64,000 nt of DNA from Actinomyces oris (lineage in GTDB: Bacteria; Actinomycetota; Actinomycetes; Actinomycetales; Actinomycetaceae), in contig NZ_MSKS01000001.1 of NCBI RefSeq assembly GCF_001937445.1, positions 117,201 to 181,200 of the forward strand, in the 5' to 3' direction. Of the stretch, positions 1 to 9,951 are shown piece by piece; positions within the stretch are counted from its first letter, which is position 1; every line of letters starts with the position of its first letter. A program made the translations under genes and the position numbers. Under the pieces are notes generated by a model. The model saw only the letters and a program-made list of their open reading frames with translations, had not been told where the DNA came from and ran no database searches.

Positions 1-420
1 CCCGTAGCGGTAGAGGATGCCGAAGCCGTTGACCGGCAGGTCGAGGGTGGCGCAGGAGTCGAGGAAGCAGGCGGCCAGGCGGCCCAGACCACCGTTGCCC
101 AGGGCGGCGTCGGGCTCCTGCTCCAGGACGTCGCTGAGGCTGACGCCGAAGGAGCCGACGGCCTCGCGCGCCTCGTCGACCATTCCCAGGTTGGAGAGGT
201 TGTTGAGCAGGGCGCGGCCCATGAGGAACTCGGCGGAGAAGTAGTGCTCCTGGCGCCCGGCGCTGTACTTCTGCTCGGTGGCGTACCAGTCGTCCGCAAT
301 AGTGTCGACGACGGCGGCGGACAGGCCCTGCCAGACCTCCATGAGGGTGGCTGCGGTCTCGGGTCGACCGGATACGGCGCGCACCTGCGCGGGGGCGCTT
401 GTGACCAGGTTCTGTGGCAT
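1..420 (-). CDS. glgP: Glycogen phosphorylase, N-terminal part (cut by window edge)
   Basis: The first 140 codons of a minus-strand gene are present; the rest lies outside the window. The ATG at 418-420 follows a GAGGAAAG ribosome-site-like stretch. The protein starts MPQNLVTSAPAQ. It then shows the GT35 family blocks GRQEHYFSAEFLMGR (from about residue 55) and ALGNGGLGRLAACFLDS, which are strongly conserved in glycogen, starch and maltodextrin phosphorylases. The family releases glucose-1-phosphate from the non-reducing ends of alpha-1,4-glucan in the cytoplasm. The PLP-binding lysine would be near the missing C-terminus. It faces the other alpha-glucan genes (glgB, treS, glgE, glgX) across a 13 kb block that looks inserted. 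Confidence 0.9.
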   Translation of the reverse strand, partial: MPQNLVTSAPAQVRAVSGRPETAATLMEVWQGLSAAVVDTIADDWYATEQKYSAGRQEHYFSAEFLMGRALLNNLSNLGMVDEAREAVGSFGVSLSDVLEQEPDAALGNGGLGRLAACFLDSCATLDLPVNGFGILYRYG

Positions 421-886
421 GACTTCTTTCCTCATGGGACGGCGATGGCAGCGGCTGCATGATCCTTCGATTGCAAGAATCTTGCAGGAACCGCCAGCAG
501 CCTACCCCGTCCGCGCCGTGGGGGACACGGAAGGGCGTGTGACGATGCCCCAACAAGGCTGGGCTCGGCGGCGTCCGAGCGGCGTGAGGCCCGGCTGATC
601 TTAGCGTTGTACTCGCAGAGACCTGCAGGCAGTGGATGCGCCTGGCGATCCGGGTCCGGTTGAGGTCGTCCTGGGGCCAGTGGTAGGCCGGGAACGCAAC
701 CGTGCAGTTGTCGGTCAAGGCGCCGATGATCAGGATGCGATCCAGCCCGACGGCGAGGTTGACTGGACGGGCGGAGCGGGTGGAGGGAGTCCTTGGTGCG
801 GGTCGGAGCCGGATGGGCGCCCTGTTGGCGGGACCCCGCCTCGCTCTCCCAGCCCGCCCCCAAGTCCATCGCGGTCCATAGGCTTG

Positions 887-1206
887 GCGGGCGCCTCCAC
901 GATGAGTCTCGTCGGTACTTGCGGCCCCTGGGCCTGGACGCCTCCTTCTTGGCCCCGCCAGGGCGCTTGGCGGCCTGGGTCAGGCGCCTGCGCGCGTTGT
1001 CCCGGCTCCAGCCAGTCACCGCGCACACCTCGCCCGGGCATCCGCCCCTTGTCGCCCTTGGACGCCCTGGCGTACTTCCTGGTGATCTCAGCCCTGGCCC
1101 CCATCGACAGCTCGCTTCCCATGCCCACCACAGTCCGCGGATTTCGCAGGCACTTCCACATGAGGCACGGGACCTCCTTCGCGGGCATCCACCATGAGTC
1201 TCGTCG
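887..1206. repeat. Near-identical 26-28 bp direct repeat flanking the transposase relic
   Basis: Positions 887-914 and 1181-1206 carry almost the same sequence: GCGGGC, then TCCAC, then ATGAGTCTCGTCG. They differ by a two-base gap and two substitutions. The pair brackets the transposase remnant. It could be left by duplication, or be part of insertion-element end or upstream sequence. Seen directly; the interpretation is inference. Confidence 0.5.
918..1122 (-). pseudogene. Transposase/integrase remnant (N-terminal piece, frameshifted)
   Basis: Minus-strand translation from the ATG at 1122 reads MGSELSMGARAEITRKYARASKGDKGRMPG. A one-base shift near 1035 then gives GEVCAVTGWSRDNARRRLTQ followed by AAKRPGGAKKE. 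Joined across the shift this matches the N-terminal helix-turn-helix region of an actinobacterial transposase/integrase family whose members typically read like ARAEITRKYA...DKGRILDEV..VTGWSRDNARRRL. The catalytic DDE part is not recognisable downstream. The gene is therefore dead and only marks past insertion-element activity at the left border of the synthase island. Confidence 0.6.
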
Positions 1207-1470
1207 ATCGCTGGACATGTCGAGATCGCGGGCATACAATTATACGGGGCGCTCGGCGCGCCATCCTGTTTCGTCGCCGTGCACGATGGCCGCCGCGCTC
1301 CGCAATATTGACCCAGTTGTTGTAGGTTTTTGCGAGAGGAAATCTATCGGTCGCACTGTGTTTTATAGAGGTTTTCTTGCTGTAGCGAAAGTATCGATCA
1401 TTGAAGTTGAGCGCTCTGTCGTCGACCGTAGTTCATGATGTGCATGTTAATGATTGGAGGAAGTGAAGTT

Positions 1471-2724
1471 ATGAAACCTTGGGTAAGGGATTCGATATGG
1501 TGGCAGGTGTATCCGTTAGGTTTTACAGGGGCATCAGTGCGACCATTACCCTCGGATACCCCTGGCGATTCCGCCGGGCGTGGCCTTAGTTCTCTGGTGC
1601 CGTGGCTCGATTATCTGATAGATCTTGGCGCCAATGGGCTTGCTCTAGGGCCGATCTTTCGATCTGAGACGCACGGTTATGATACCGTCGATTTTTTCTC
1701 AATAGACCCTAGACTTGGTGACATCGACGATTTTGATCGCATGATGGGCAAGTGTCGCGCCAAAGGAATCAAAGTGATGCTTGACGGCGTATTCAATCAT
1801 GTCGGGACGGCTCATCCGCTGTTTGTCTCGGCGATGAGAGGTGACGACTCCGCCCGCTCGATGTTCCGCTTGCAATTAGCGGAAGATGGGAGCGTCCGAG
1901 GGTATCAGGACTTTGAAGGACATCGAGGGCTGGCGGTCTTGAATCATGACTCCTCGGAAGTGTGTGATCTCGTTGTTGATGTCATGCGTCATTGGTTGCG
2001 CCGGGGAGTGTCAGGTTGGCGTCTGGATGCAGCGTACTCGATGAATCCAAATTTTTGGGGAAAGGTTCTTCCCCAGGTCAGGAGTGAATTTCCTGAAGCG
2101 TTCTTCGTTGGTGAGGTAATCCATGGAGATTATGGGGACATTGTGCGAAAGTCCGGGATGGACTCAGTGACTCAGTATGAACTATGGAAGGCTGTCTGGA
2201 GTTCATTGAAGGACGGGAATTTCTTCGAGTTGGACTGGTGCTTGAAACGACACAATTCCTTTATGAACAGTTTTGTCCCGGCAACTTTTGTTGGAAACCA
2301 TGACGTCACGCGACTGGCTACCACAATTGGTGACGATTTGATGCGTCTTGCAATCGTCATTCTGTTCACGGTCGGTGGTGTTCCATCCGTATATTACGGT
2401 GATGAGCAGGCGTTCCGAGGGGAAAAGAAGGATATGCTCGGCGGTGATGACGAGGTTCGCCCCGAATTCCCTGAGACCCCAGAAGAACTTAGTCCTCTTG
2501 GGGCCGGAATGTATCGGCTGCATCAAGATCTCATCGCTCTGCGACGTCGGCATCCGTGGCTGGTTGGCGCGAAAACTCGGCCGATCGAACTTGATAATCG
2601 TGCGTACAGTTACGAATCTGTCGGAGATGATGGGCAAGTTCTTGCCGTCACGATGAGACTGGATCCTGCCCCTTTGGCAATTGTCTCCGCCAACGGACAA
2701 GAGTTTCTCAGGGTTGGGGGCTAG
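1471..2724 (+). CDS. GH13 alpha-amylase-family protein
   Basis: A 417-residue cytoplasmic glycoside hydrolase family 13 protein; no signal peptide or membrane segment. ATG 1471 is chosen because GGAGGAAG lies 8-15 bases upstream; ATG 1435 upstream lacks such a site. It begins MKPWVRDSIWWQVYPLGFTG. All GH13 active-site blocks are visible: DGVFNHVG, GWRLDAA (nucleophile Asp186), VGEV (acid/base Glu215) and VGNHDVTR (Asp278). Its size is that of a minimal amylase with a short C-terminal region. The substrate (maltodextrin, trehalose or a product of the neighbouring synthase) cannot be told from sequence. The base composition is clearly more AT-rich than glgB or treS. It lies 45 bp upstream of the large synthase gene on the same strand and is probably co-transcribed with it. 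Confidence 0.85.
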   Translation: MKPWVRDSIWWQVYPLGFTGASVRPLPSDTPGDSAGRGLSSLVPWLDYLIDLGANGLALGPIFRSETHGYDTVDFFSIDPRLGDIDDFDRMMGKCRAKGIKVMLDGVFNHVGTAHPLFVSAMRGDDSARSMFRLQLAEDGSVRGYQDFEGHRGLAVLNHDSSEVCDLVVDVMRHWLRRGVSGWRLDAAYSMNPNFWGKVLPQVRSEFPEAFFVGEVIHGDYGDIVRKSGMDSVTQYELWKAVWSSLKDGNFFELDWCLKRHNSFMNSFVPATFVGNHDVTRLATTIGDDLMRLAIVILFTVGGVPSVYYGDEQAFRGEKKDMLGGDDEVRPEFPETPEELSPLGAGMYRLHQDLIALRRRHPWLVGAKTRPIELDNRAYSYESVGDDGQVLAVTMRLDPAPLAIVSANGQEFLRVGG

Positions 2725-2769
2725 CCTGCCACCACGTGAATCTTTATGCTACTTTAAAGGAAATTATTT

Positions 2770-5700
2770 ATGTTGACGGTGCCTCAAATTATCGTTCTTA
2801 GTCCATTTGAATCTGCTGACCAATATATTCCTTCTTGTGCAAGTGAAGCTGGGGCGCTTGGAATCGTAGACATATCGTATGCCACAAATACGTTGGAAGC
2901 GGAGAGATTTTTGCGCTCTGCGTCCGGCGCGGTTGGAGTTAGATTGTCAGGTCCTCCGCTTCTGCCTTGGGACGTCCTTTGTGATGCACTAGCTTCGTGT
3001 CAGCCGGATACAGTTCTTCTTGGATCTGGATGCCTTGAAGATGATGACGTTACGAGGTTGATCGGGGGCGATTCGATCATCTTAGGCGAGGCAGTCTCAT
3101 GCGATGAGGCATGCCGTTGGATCGATCGCGGCGCCGACGGCGTGGTGATCCGGGGACGGGAAGGAGGTGGAAGTACGGGAGACCTGTCGAGCCCGGTCAT
3201 TCTCGCACAGATCCTCGAGCAGCACCGTGACGCGAAGATCTGGGTTCGAGGAGGCGTGGGTCGGCATACTGCCAGAGGCCTAATCGCAGCCGGGGCTACG
3301 GGGGTTGTGTTGGACGTGCAGTTAGCGCTAATGCCCGAGTCAGATACCTCGGAGACCGTCCGTCGAATCCTGAGCGCACCATCTCTTCCCCGGTCGATCA
3401 GACGCGACGGGGAGCAAATTCTACCAGACGCGAGAGGCCTCTACTCGGAAATTCCCCGCCGTGAACGTCAGATCGGTGACGACGCATTGATCGCCAAACT
3501 GTTTTCTCAGTACTACGGCTCAGTTCGAGAGGCCGTGACCGACATGGCGGCGAGAATCAAGCAGACGGCTGACACGTGGAGGTCGGTCAACAAACTCAAT
3601 CTTCTCGACGGGCGTGCCGCGAGGGCCCAGCGCACTAAGTCCCCCTTCATTCAGGGGCCCATGACGAGAGTCAGCGATGTTCCAGAATTCGTCAAGGAGG
3701 TGTGTGATGCCAATGCGTTGGGAACGCTTGCCCTGGCGGTCGCGAGTCCGTCCCAGGCGGAGGCGCTGCTGACTCAGGCTGAGGCCGTACTGCAGGGACG
3801 GACATGGGCCGTGGGCATGCTGGGATTTCTCGATGAGGCTCTCGTCCGGCGGCACCTGGAGCTCGTTCAGCAAAGTTCTGCCTCCGCTGTGGTGCTCGCT
3901 GGAGGTCGCCCGTACCAGGAGAAGCTCCTTCGGGATGCGGGAAAGCAGTGCTTCGTTCATGTCCCTTCCGCGGACCTGCTTCGTACATTCGTTGCCGCTG
4001 GCGCGCGGTGCTTTGTTTTCGAAGGTGCGGAGTGCGGCGGGCACATCGGCCCTCTCTACTCACTCCCTCTATGGGAGCTTCAAGTCAGCGTCCTTCTGGA
4101 ACTCGTCGACGATCACAAAGTTGCTGCCGAGGATCTTGTGATTGCGATGGCCGGCGGGATACATGACTCCTCCAGCGTCGCGATGGCTCTCCTAACCGCA
4201 GCGGATCTCGTGGAGCAGGGCAGTGCGGTCTCCCTACTCATGGGAACGGCGTACTCGCTCACCACCGAGGCGGTGCGGACGGGAGCGGTGACCCAAGACT
4301 TTTGCGACGTTGTTACAAGTGCTACGTCGAGTGCCAGGCTGGAGACCGCTCCCGGGCACACTACCCGCTGCGCACCTACACCTCTGGTCGAAGAGATTCA
4401 TGCGGTGAGAGAATCTAAAATCCGTGCCGGCGAACCTGATCAGAGTATCTGGAGGTGTCTGGAGGAGATGACGCTCGGACGTCTCCGCATGGCGACGAAA
4501 GGCCTCGTACGGGAAGGGGAAGAGTTGCGTCCGGTCCCGGTCGATAAGCGTCATGAGGGTGGCTTGTACATGACCGGTGAAGTATCCTTGCTTATTCAGT
4601 CCACCAGTAACACTAACGAGTTGCATGAAGGAATTCTGAAGGGGCTTAATGAGGTCGAGGAACGGCTTGACGAACTCTCTTCCTCTCGGCGAGCGAATGT
4701 CTTCGAACAGGATTCGGACGATCAATCATCGTGGGGTGATGGAATTGCCATTGTGGGCATGTCGGGTCTGTTCCCCGGAGGTGGTGGAATCGAAGAGTTC
4801 TGGACCCACGTTCTGGAGTGCGATGACCTTGTGACTGATGTCCCTGATCAGCGCTGGGACAAGGAGATTTTCTATGATCCAGGTGCTCGAAATGTGCCGA
4901 GGGCTGACAGTGCGAGAGGCGCTTTTCTTCCTGCTGTTCCCTTTGATCCCGTATACTTCGGTATCCCGCCGCTTTCGCTTACCAGCATTGAGCCCGTGCA
5001 GCTGCTCGCGCTGGAAGCAGCAAGGCGTGCTCTGGTCGATGCAGGCTTAACACCTGGAGAAGTGAGCGAAACGGTCAGCATCGTTTTTGGTGCAGAGTCT
5101 GGCAGTGATCTGTCTGCAGGAATTTCCTTACGTACGGGGTTGCCAGCGTTCACTGGCGTCCTTTTAGATGGATTTGATGCCGCACTTCCCCGTCTCACGG
5201 GAGACTCTTTCCCTGGAATGTTGGCTAATGTCGTATCCGGGCGTGTTGCGAACCGTCTTGACCTGTCGGGATCGAACTTTGTCGTGGACGCTGCATGCGC
5301 GTCATCTCTTGCGGCGTTAAAGGTAGCCTGTCATGAGCTTATTCTTGGAGATTGTGACGTAGCGTTGGCTGGCGGTGCCGATACTCATAACGGTATTGGA
5401 GACTTCGTTATGTTCTCCTCGGTGGGTGCACTGTCGAAATCTGGTCAATCACGTCCGTTTGACAGGGAAGCTGATGGCATCGTCCTCGGAGAGGCGGTTG
5501 GGTGCGTCGTGCTGAAACGCGTCGGGGACGCGTTGCGCGATGGTGACCGCATCTACGCCACCATCCGTGGAATGGGCTCAAGCAGCGATGGACGTGCCTC
5601 GGGTCTCACCGCACCGCGCCCAGAGGGGCAGCGTCGGGCGCTGGAGCGAGCGTACCGGTGTGCAGGTGCGGATCCGGCATCGGTCGAACTCATCGAGGCA

Positions 5701-8700
5701 CATGGGACTGGTACCGTCCTCGGCGACCGCATCGAGCTCCAGGCGCTGACGGACTTCATGACTGCTCACGGGGCCGATCGTGGACAGTGCGTCGTTGGGT
5801 CGGTAAAATCTCAAGTCGGTCATACTAAGTGTGCTGCGGGCTTGGTCGGGCTGGTCAAGGCTGCACTGAGCATTAATCAGGGAGTACTGCCTCCAACGGC
5901 AATGCTGGCTAGTCCCAACCCGATATGGGATCCCGGTTCTTCTCCTTTTGTCTTTCGCGGCACCGCCGCCCCTTGGCCTCGTGAGCCTTCTGCTCGTGTT
6001 GCTGGAGTAAGCGCATTCGGATTCGGCGGGACCAACTATCACTGTGTTCTGACTGGCGAGCATTCGAAGCCGCGCTACTTGCCTGATCCGGAGCGTCCGG
6101 TTCTGACGGCAATACGTGGAGACTCTCTGGAATCAGCTCAGGATGTCGCTCGGGCCGCCGTTGGCGTTCTGTCTGAGGGCGGTAGCGGCTCCGATGTTGC
6201 GAGAATGCTGTCGGAACGCTACGTCTCCTCTTCTGCGCCCGTTCAGATCGCCTTCACCTTCCGAACCACCGAGGATTTGTCGCGAGCGCTCCATGTCGCG
6301 GTCGACGGTGTCACCGACCCGGGAGTGCACAGGAGATCCAAATCAATGCCCGACACAGTGCGTCTCGCCGTCCTGTTCAGTGGCCAGGGTTCGCAACGGA
6401 CCTCAATGGCCCGGACGATTCTGCAGAGGCGGCCCGGGCTGTCGTGGCTGGTTCAGGACCAAGGATCGCTTATCTCACGCTGCTTCCCACCGCTTCGCTT
6501 CGCTGACGGTGAGATGGAACAGGATGAGTGCGCTGTGCGACGCACTGACCGTGCGCAGCGTCTCCTTGCGATGGCGGAGTTGGCTGGATGGATGGCGTTC
6601 TCCGAGCTGGGAGCCGAGGTCTCGATGTTGGCCGGACACAGTTTCGGAGAGCTTGTGGCGCTCGCTGCAGGGGGATCAATGTCCTCAAGCACTCTGTACG
6701 GCTTGGCACGTGCCCGGGGCGAGGCGATGAGGCGAACCGGTGATGGAGGAGCGATGACCGCGCTGCGGGCGGGGATCGAGGACGTCACGGCACTGTTGGA
6801 TCGTCAAGGTGATTCATCACTAGCCATCGCCAACATCAACTCCTCCTCGCAGGTCGTTGTCGGCGGACCACAAGAAAGAGTGGAGGCGCTCGAGCGCGCT
6901 GCGACCGAGGCCGGCATCGTCTCGAGGCGCCTGTCAGTGTCAGCCGCGTTCCACACCCAGCAGATGGAACCCGCTTCAGCGGAGTTGGCCGCAGCAGCCT
7001 TGGAAATGGTCATGGCCCCACCGAAGGTGCCGGTATATAGGAATGCCGCCGCCACCCCGTACGGCGACCAAGATAGGGTGGGAGAGGAACTGGCGTCACA
7101 ACTGCGGTCTCCTGTTGACTTCGCGCGGATGGTTCGCACCATGGCGGACGATGGAGCGACGGTGTTCCTTGAGATCGGTCCGGGACGCGTTCTGTCTCCT
7201 TTGGTGACCGCCACCACTGGGTTGGAGTGCCTCAACCTGGATCTCAATGCCGCCGCAGACGTCCTCCCGGACCTCGCTGCCCATCTACTGACCCGCGGGA
7301 TCAATCTGAATGTTGGGTGGTTGCGTCGTGCGATGGAGCCAACGTCGGCGATCGGTCCCGAGTACCGAGGGATCGTCGTTGACGGGATGGGCGTCGACAC
7401 GCGGGGGAACGATATCGAGGGACTGACACGTCGACCACGCCCTTGCGTAGCGATCGTAGAGTCTGGCGTTTCTTCGACGGGGCTGTCGCGAGCGACAGAG
7501 TCCCCTAGTTCAGTGTCAACGTCAACGGTCTCGCAGGTAGGCTCATCCACCTACGTTCAGGGCGGGGAGGTCGCGGAGTCGGAACTATGGGTCTCTCAGA
7601 CGGATGAACTTCTAGGACGACCCATCGCGCTAGATCTGGCTCGAGCTTTCGAACGTCCGATGCAGTTGGCGGTGGCCGATCAGCATCAGGAAGAATCCGC
7701 AGAATTTCATCAGAGTGCTAGACGCGCACCATCCCTATCGGAAAGGACAGGACAAATGACGACTGTTAACGACGTCGTACTGGAGTATTTGAATACTTCG
7801 ACCAAAATCGCAGACAGGCAGGCTGAGATTGTTCGCACCCTAATGGAAGGCGTTTCGGCAGACAAGAGCGGTGAGGTGACGGAGTTCAATGAACGACGTG
7901 CCGAACCAGATTCTCGTTGGCTGATTGAAGCGAGTGCCCAGCAGCACGCATGGCCGACTTCATCTGATGGAATTCTCGGCGATGAGATTAAGGCGGAGGA
8001 TTTCCAGCTCAATTCCGGTAAGGAGTCGACCCACCCTAGTTCGTCCATTCCAATCGTTTCGGAAGCCATGGTTGACCGTCATGATGACACTCCAACGTTG
8101 GCAAGCGACGAAGTTTTGAGAACAGCAGATGAAGTTGCTTCGACGGAAGTTGGCCACAGTGTCGGTGACTCCGTTATTAACGTTCACGATATTGTGCTAT
8201 CCGTCATTGGGGAACGTACTGGTTACCCGGCGACGATGATTGAGGACGAATTGGATCTCGAGTCTGATCTCGGCATCGACTCGATCAAGCGCCTTGAGAT
8301 TGCGGGCGATCTTGTGCGCGAATGTGGTCTCGACGTTGACAGTATGAACAACAATGATCTCGAGGACTTGTCCAAGTCCCGTACTGTTGCTGCTATGACT
8401 CAGTGGTTGCTGACACAGCGAGGTGTGAAGGGTGAGACTCTGAGGAGTGATCAGGACTGCGATCCTCAGCAGAGCACGGCCGAGAGCGAGGTGGTGGACG
8501 CCCAGCCCTTTCGCCTCGAGCTAAGGATGTCGGAGGCGCTCGCTCCTCGTCCACTTGACGACGGCACGGCCCTGCGCCTGGTCCGGACGGATCATCCCGA
8601 GGAGACCAGTGCACTGGCATCCGAGCTCGGTACCCTCGTGCACGACCCAAATCTCGATGAAGTCCCTCCAGGAAGCGTGCTCATTGACTTTGCCGACGAT

Positions 8701-9951
8701 CGCGGCCCCGATAGAGAACTACCGGGCTACTTCGACACGCTTAAGAAACTCGCCTCTACACCAGGCCTCGAGGCGCTCCTCGTCGTCAGACGAGTCACAT
8801 GCGATCCGATCGACCGGACGCCCGGCCGTGGCGCCGACGGCATGCGCGGGCTGATGCGGACGCTGGCATTGGAAGTGCCTGACGTACTTGTTCAATATAC
8901 GGAGGTGGACCTCCCTGACATCGATGATGCCACATGCGTGCGCCGAGCGATGGACTTTACATATGACCACGCTCCAGTCCATGTGGTGACCGACGAGGGC
9001 GCGAGCAGTTTCGAACTTGTACCGGCTCCTCTGGATGCCTTGGTGAGGACCGGGTCTGGCCCTTCTGACGATATCATGGGAGGTCTTGGTGCGGTGGGAC
9101 TGAGCCCGGGTGCAACGTTCGTGTTCTTTGGTGGCGGCAGAGGCATCACATCAGTTGTAGCGCAACGGCTAAGTGCATTATGCCCCGGATATGCATATAT
9201 CTGTGGTTCGAGTTTCCCTCCGCGTGAGAGTGATCCTAGAAGCGTATTAGGTGCCGAAACCTTGGTCGACTTGCGGCAAGCTCTCCAATTAGAAGGTCTC
9301 AGTGATCTTGGCAAAATCGAGAGCGAGGCGCGCCGTGTGCTATCGGAACGAGAGATTCGCGAGACGCTAGTTAGTTTAGAGGCATCTGGCAGTACCGCGG
9401 AGTATCGGCGTGTCGATGTTCGTGATGCACATGCGGTTGAGGAGTTCCTTGCCTCGGTGGCGCAAGAGCGCGGGCGGATTGACGGAGTCGTGTTCGGCTC
9501 GGGTATTAACCGGGACCAGTTGCTCTCGCGGACGACTCGAGATCAGTTCGAGCGTGTTTACTGCACCAAACAAGACGGTATTGATAATGTCATCGATGGT
9601 ATTGATTCTTGCGGACTTACGCCAGGGTTCGTGATTGCCTTCGGTAGCATTGCCGCAGTGCGAGGCAGTCGGGGGCAGATTGGATACGCGGCAGGAAACG
9701 ATGGAATGCAATCTACGCTCACCAGATGGGGTCGTGAACGCGGCGTGCGAACTCTCACTATCAATTGGGGACCTTGGGCCCCTCAGGGTATTCACTCCGG
9801 GATGGTTTCTTCTGAGCTTGAACGAAGTTTTCTAGCTGGTGGGAGATCGCTGATCAATCCTTCGGCGGGTGCTGATGCTGTTGTGAATGAACTTTCTTGG
9901 GGACCGAGAGACTGCAATTCGGTCGTGTATCTGCCGCGGGGGTGGTACTGA
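2770..9951 (+). CDS. Iterative type I polyketide/fatty-acid synthase, NPD-NPD-KS-AT-ACP-KR (PfaA/PfaD-like)
   Basis: A 2393-residue multidomain synthase; AAAGGAAA lies 6-13 bases before the ATG. Residues 1-200 and about 285-530 are two nitronate-monooxygenase/PfaD-type barrels (enoyl reductase class). The second has the motif ECGGHIGP with His425; in the first the matching position is Ser135. A ketosynthase spans about 656-1095 with Cys843 (DAACASS), His978 (EAHGTGT) and His1018. An acyltransferase spans about 1198-1500 with GQGSQ and Ser1291 in GHSFGE. After a linker with a helical stretch near 1665 comes a single carrier domain, LGIDSIKR, with Ser1838. A ketoreductase fills the C-terminus: GGGRGI near 2121, Ser2293, Tyr2306. 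LGIDSIKR carriers and PfaD-like reductases are typical of PUFA and heterocyst-glycolipid synthases. No thioesterase is visible. The stop overlaps the next start (TGATG), so the two proteins should be made together. The product is unknown. Confidence 0.85.
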   Translation: MLTVPQIIVLSPFESADQYIPSCASEAGALGIVDISYATNTLEAERFLRSASGAVGVRLSGPPLLPWDVLCDALASCQPDTVLLGSGCLEDDDVTRLIGGDSIILGEAVSCDEACRWIDRGADGVVIRGREGGGSTGDLSSPVILAQILEQHRDAKIWVRGGVGRHTARGLIAAGATGVVLDVQLALMPESDTSETVRRILSAPSLPRSIRRDGEQILPDARGLYSEIPRRERQIGDDALIAKLFSQYYGSVREAVTDMAARIKQTADTWRSVNKLNLLDGRAARAQRTKSPFIQGPMTRVSDVPEFVKEVCDANALGTLALAVASPSQAEALLTQAEAVLQGRTWAVGMLGFLDEALVRRHLELVQQSSASAVVLAGGRPYQEKLLRDAGKQCFVHVPSADLLRTFVAAGARCFVFEGAECGGHIGPLYSLPLWELQVSVLLELVDDHKVAAEDLVIAMAGGIHDSSSVAMALLTAADLVEQGSAVSLLMGTAYSLTTEAVRTGAVTQDFCDVVTSATSSARLETAPGHTTRCAPTPLVEEIHAVRESKIRAGEPDQSIWRCLEEMTLGRLRMATKGLVREGEELRPVPVDKRHEGGLYMTGEVSLLIQSTSNTNELHEGILKGLNEVEERLDELSSSRRANVFEQDSDDQSSWGDGIAIVGMSGLFPGGGGIEEFWTHVLECDDLVTDVPDQRWDKEIFYDPGARNVPRADSARGAFLPAVPFDPVYFGIPPLSLTSIEPVQLLALEAARRALVDAGLTPGEVSETVSIVFGAESGSDLSAGISLRTGLPAFTGVLLDGFDAALPRLTGDSFPGMLANVVSGRVANRLDLSGSNFVVDAACASSLAALKVACHELILGDCDVALAGGADTHNGIGDFVMFSSVGALSKSGQSRPFDREADGIVLGEAVGCVVLKRVGDALRDGDRIYATIRGMGSSSDGRASGLTAPRPEGQRRALERAYRCAGADPASVELIEAHGTGTVLGDRIELQALTDFMTAHGADRGQCVVGSVKSQVGHTKCAAGLVGLVKAALSINQGVLPPTAMLASPNPIWDPGSSPFVFRGTAAPWPREPSARVAGVSAFGFGGTNYHCVLTGEHSKPRYLPDPERPVLTAIRGDSLESAQDVARAAVGVLSEGGSGSDVARMLSERYVSSSAPVQIAFTFRTTEDLSRALHVAVDGVTDPGVHRRSKSMPDTVRLAVLFSGQGSQRTSMARTILQRRPGLSWLVQDQGSLISRCFPPLRFADGEMEQDECAVRRTDRAQRLLAMAELAGWMAFSELGAEVSMLAGHSFGELVALAAGGSMSSSTLYGLARARGEAMRRTGDGGAMTALRAGIEDVTALLDRQGDSSLAIANINSSSQVVVGGPQERVEALERAATEAGIVSRRLSVSAAFHTQQMEPASAELAAAALEMVMAPPKVPVYRNAAATPYGDQDRVGEELASQLRSPVDFARMVRTMADDGATVFLEIGPGRVLSPLVTATTGLECLNLDLNAAADVLPDLAAHLLTRGINLNVGWLRRAMEPTSAIGPEYRGIVVDGMGVDTRGNDIEGLTRRPRPCVAIVESGVSSTGLSRATESPSSVSTSTVSQVGSSTYVQGGEVAESELWVSQTDELLGRPIALDLARAFERPMQLAVADQHQEESAEFHQSARRAPSLSERTGQMTTVNDVVLEYLNTSTKIADRQAEIVRTLMEGVSADKSGEVTEFNERRAEPDSRWLIEASAQQHAWPTSSDGILGDEIKAEDFQLNSGKESTHPSSSIPIVSEAMVDRHDDTPTLASDEVLRTADEVASTEVGHSVGDSVINVHDIVLSVIGERTGYPATMIEDELDLESDLGIDSIKRLEIAGDLVRECGLDVDSMNNNDLEDLSKSRTVAAMTQWLLTQRGVKGETLRSDQDCDPQQSTAESEVVDAQPFRLELRMSEALAPRPLDDGTALRLVRTDHPEETSALASELGTLVHDPNLDEVPPGSVLIDFADDRGPDRELPGYFDTLKKLASTPGLEALLVVRRVTCDPIDRTPGRGADGMRGLMRTLALEVPDVLVQYTEVDLPDIDDATCVRRAMDFTYDHAPVHVVTDEGASSFELVPAPLDALVRTGSGPSDDIMGGLGAVGLSPGATFVFFGGGRGITSVVAQRLSALCPGYAYICGSSFPPRESDPRSVLGAETLVDLRQALQLEGLSDLGKIESEARRVLSEREIRETLVSLEASGSTAEYRRVDVRDAHAVEEFLASVAQERGRIDGVVFGSGINRDQLLSRTTRDQFERVYCTKQDGIDNVIDGIDSCGLTPGFVIAFGSIAAVRGSRGQIGYAAGNDGMQSTLTRWGRERGVRTLTINWGPWAPQGIHSGMVSSELERSFLAGGRSLINPSAGADAVVNELSWGPRDCNSVVYLPRGWY

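Larger units (their letters stand above)
421..1470. other. Non-coding stretch with glgP upstream region and insertion-element debris
   Basis: About 1.05 kb without an intact gene. The left 150 bases must contain the minus-strand glgP promoter. The middle holds a frameshifted transposase relic and a direct repeat (see separate entries). The reading between 600 and 730 on the minus strand (ILIIGALTDNCTVAFPAYHW) looks protein-like but has no start or family I recognise. From about 1240 to 1470 the sequence becomes visibly richer in A and T and leads into the amylase-like gene, so its promoter is probably here. I could not fix a convincing -35/-10 pair. Confidence 0.5.

Noticed and set aside
7740..8420. 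Search for tandem ACP domains as in PUFA synthases
   Set aside because: Only one LGIDSIK carrier site is present; the helical segment near 7756 has no DSL-type serine motif.
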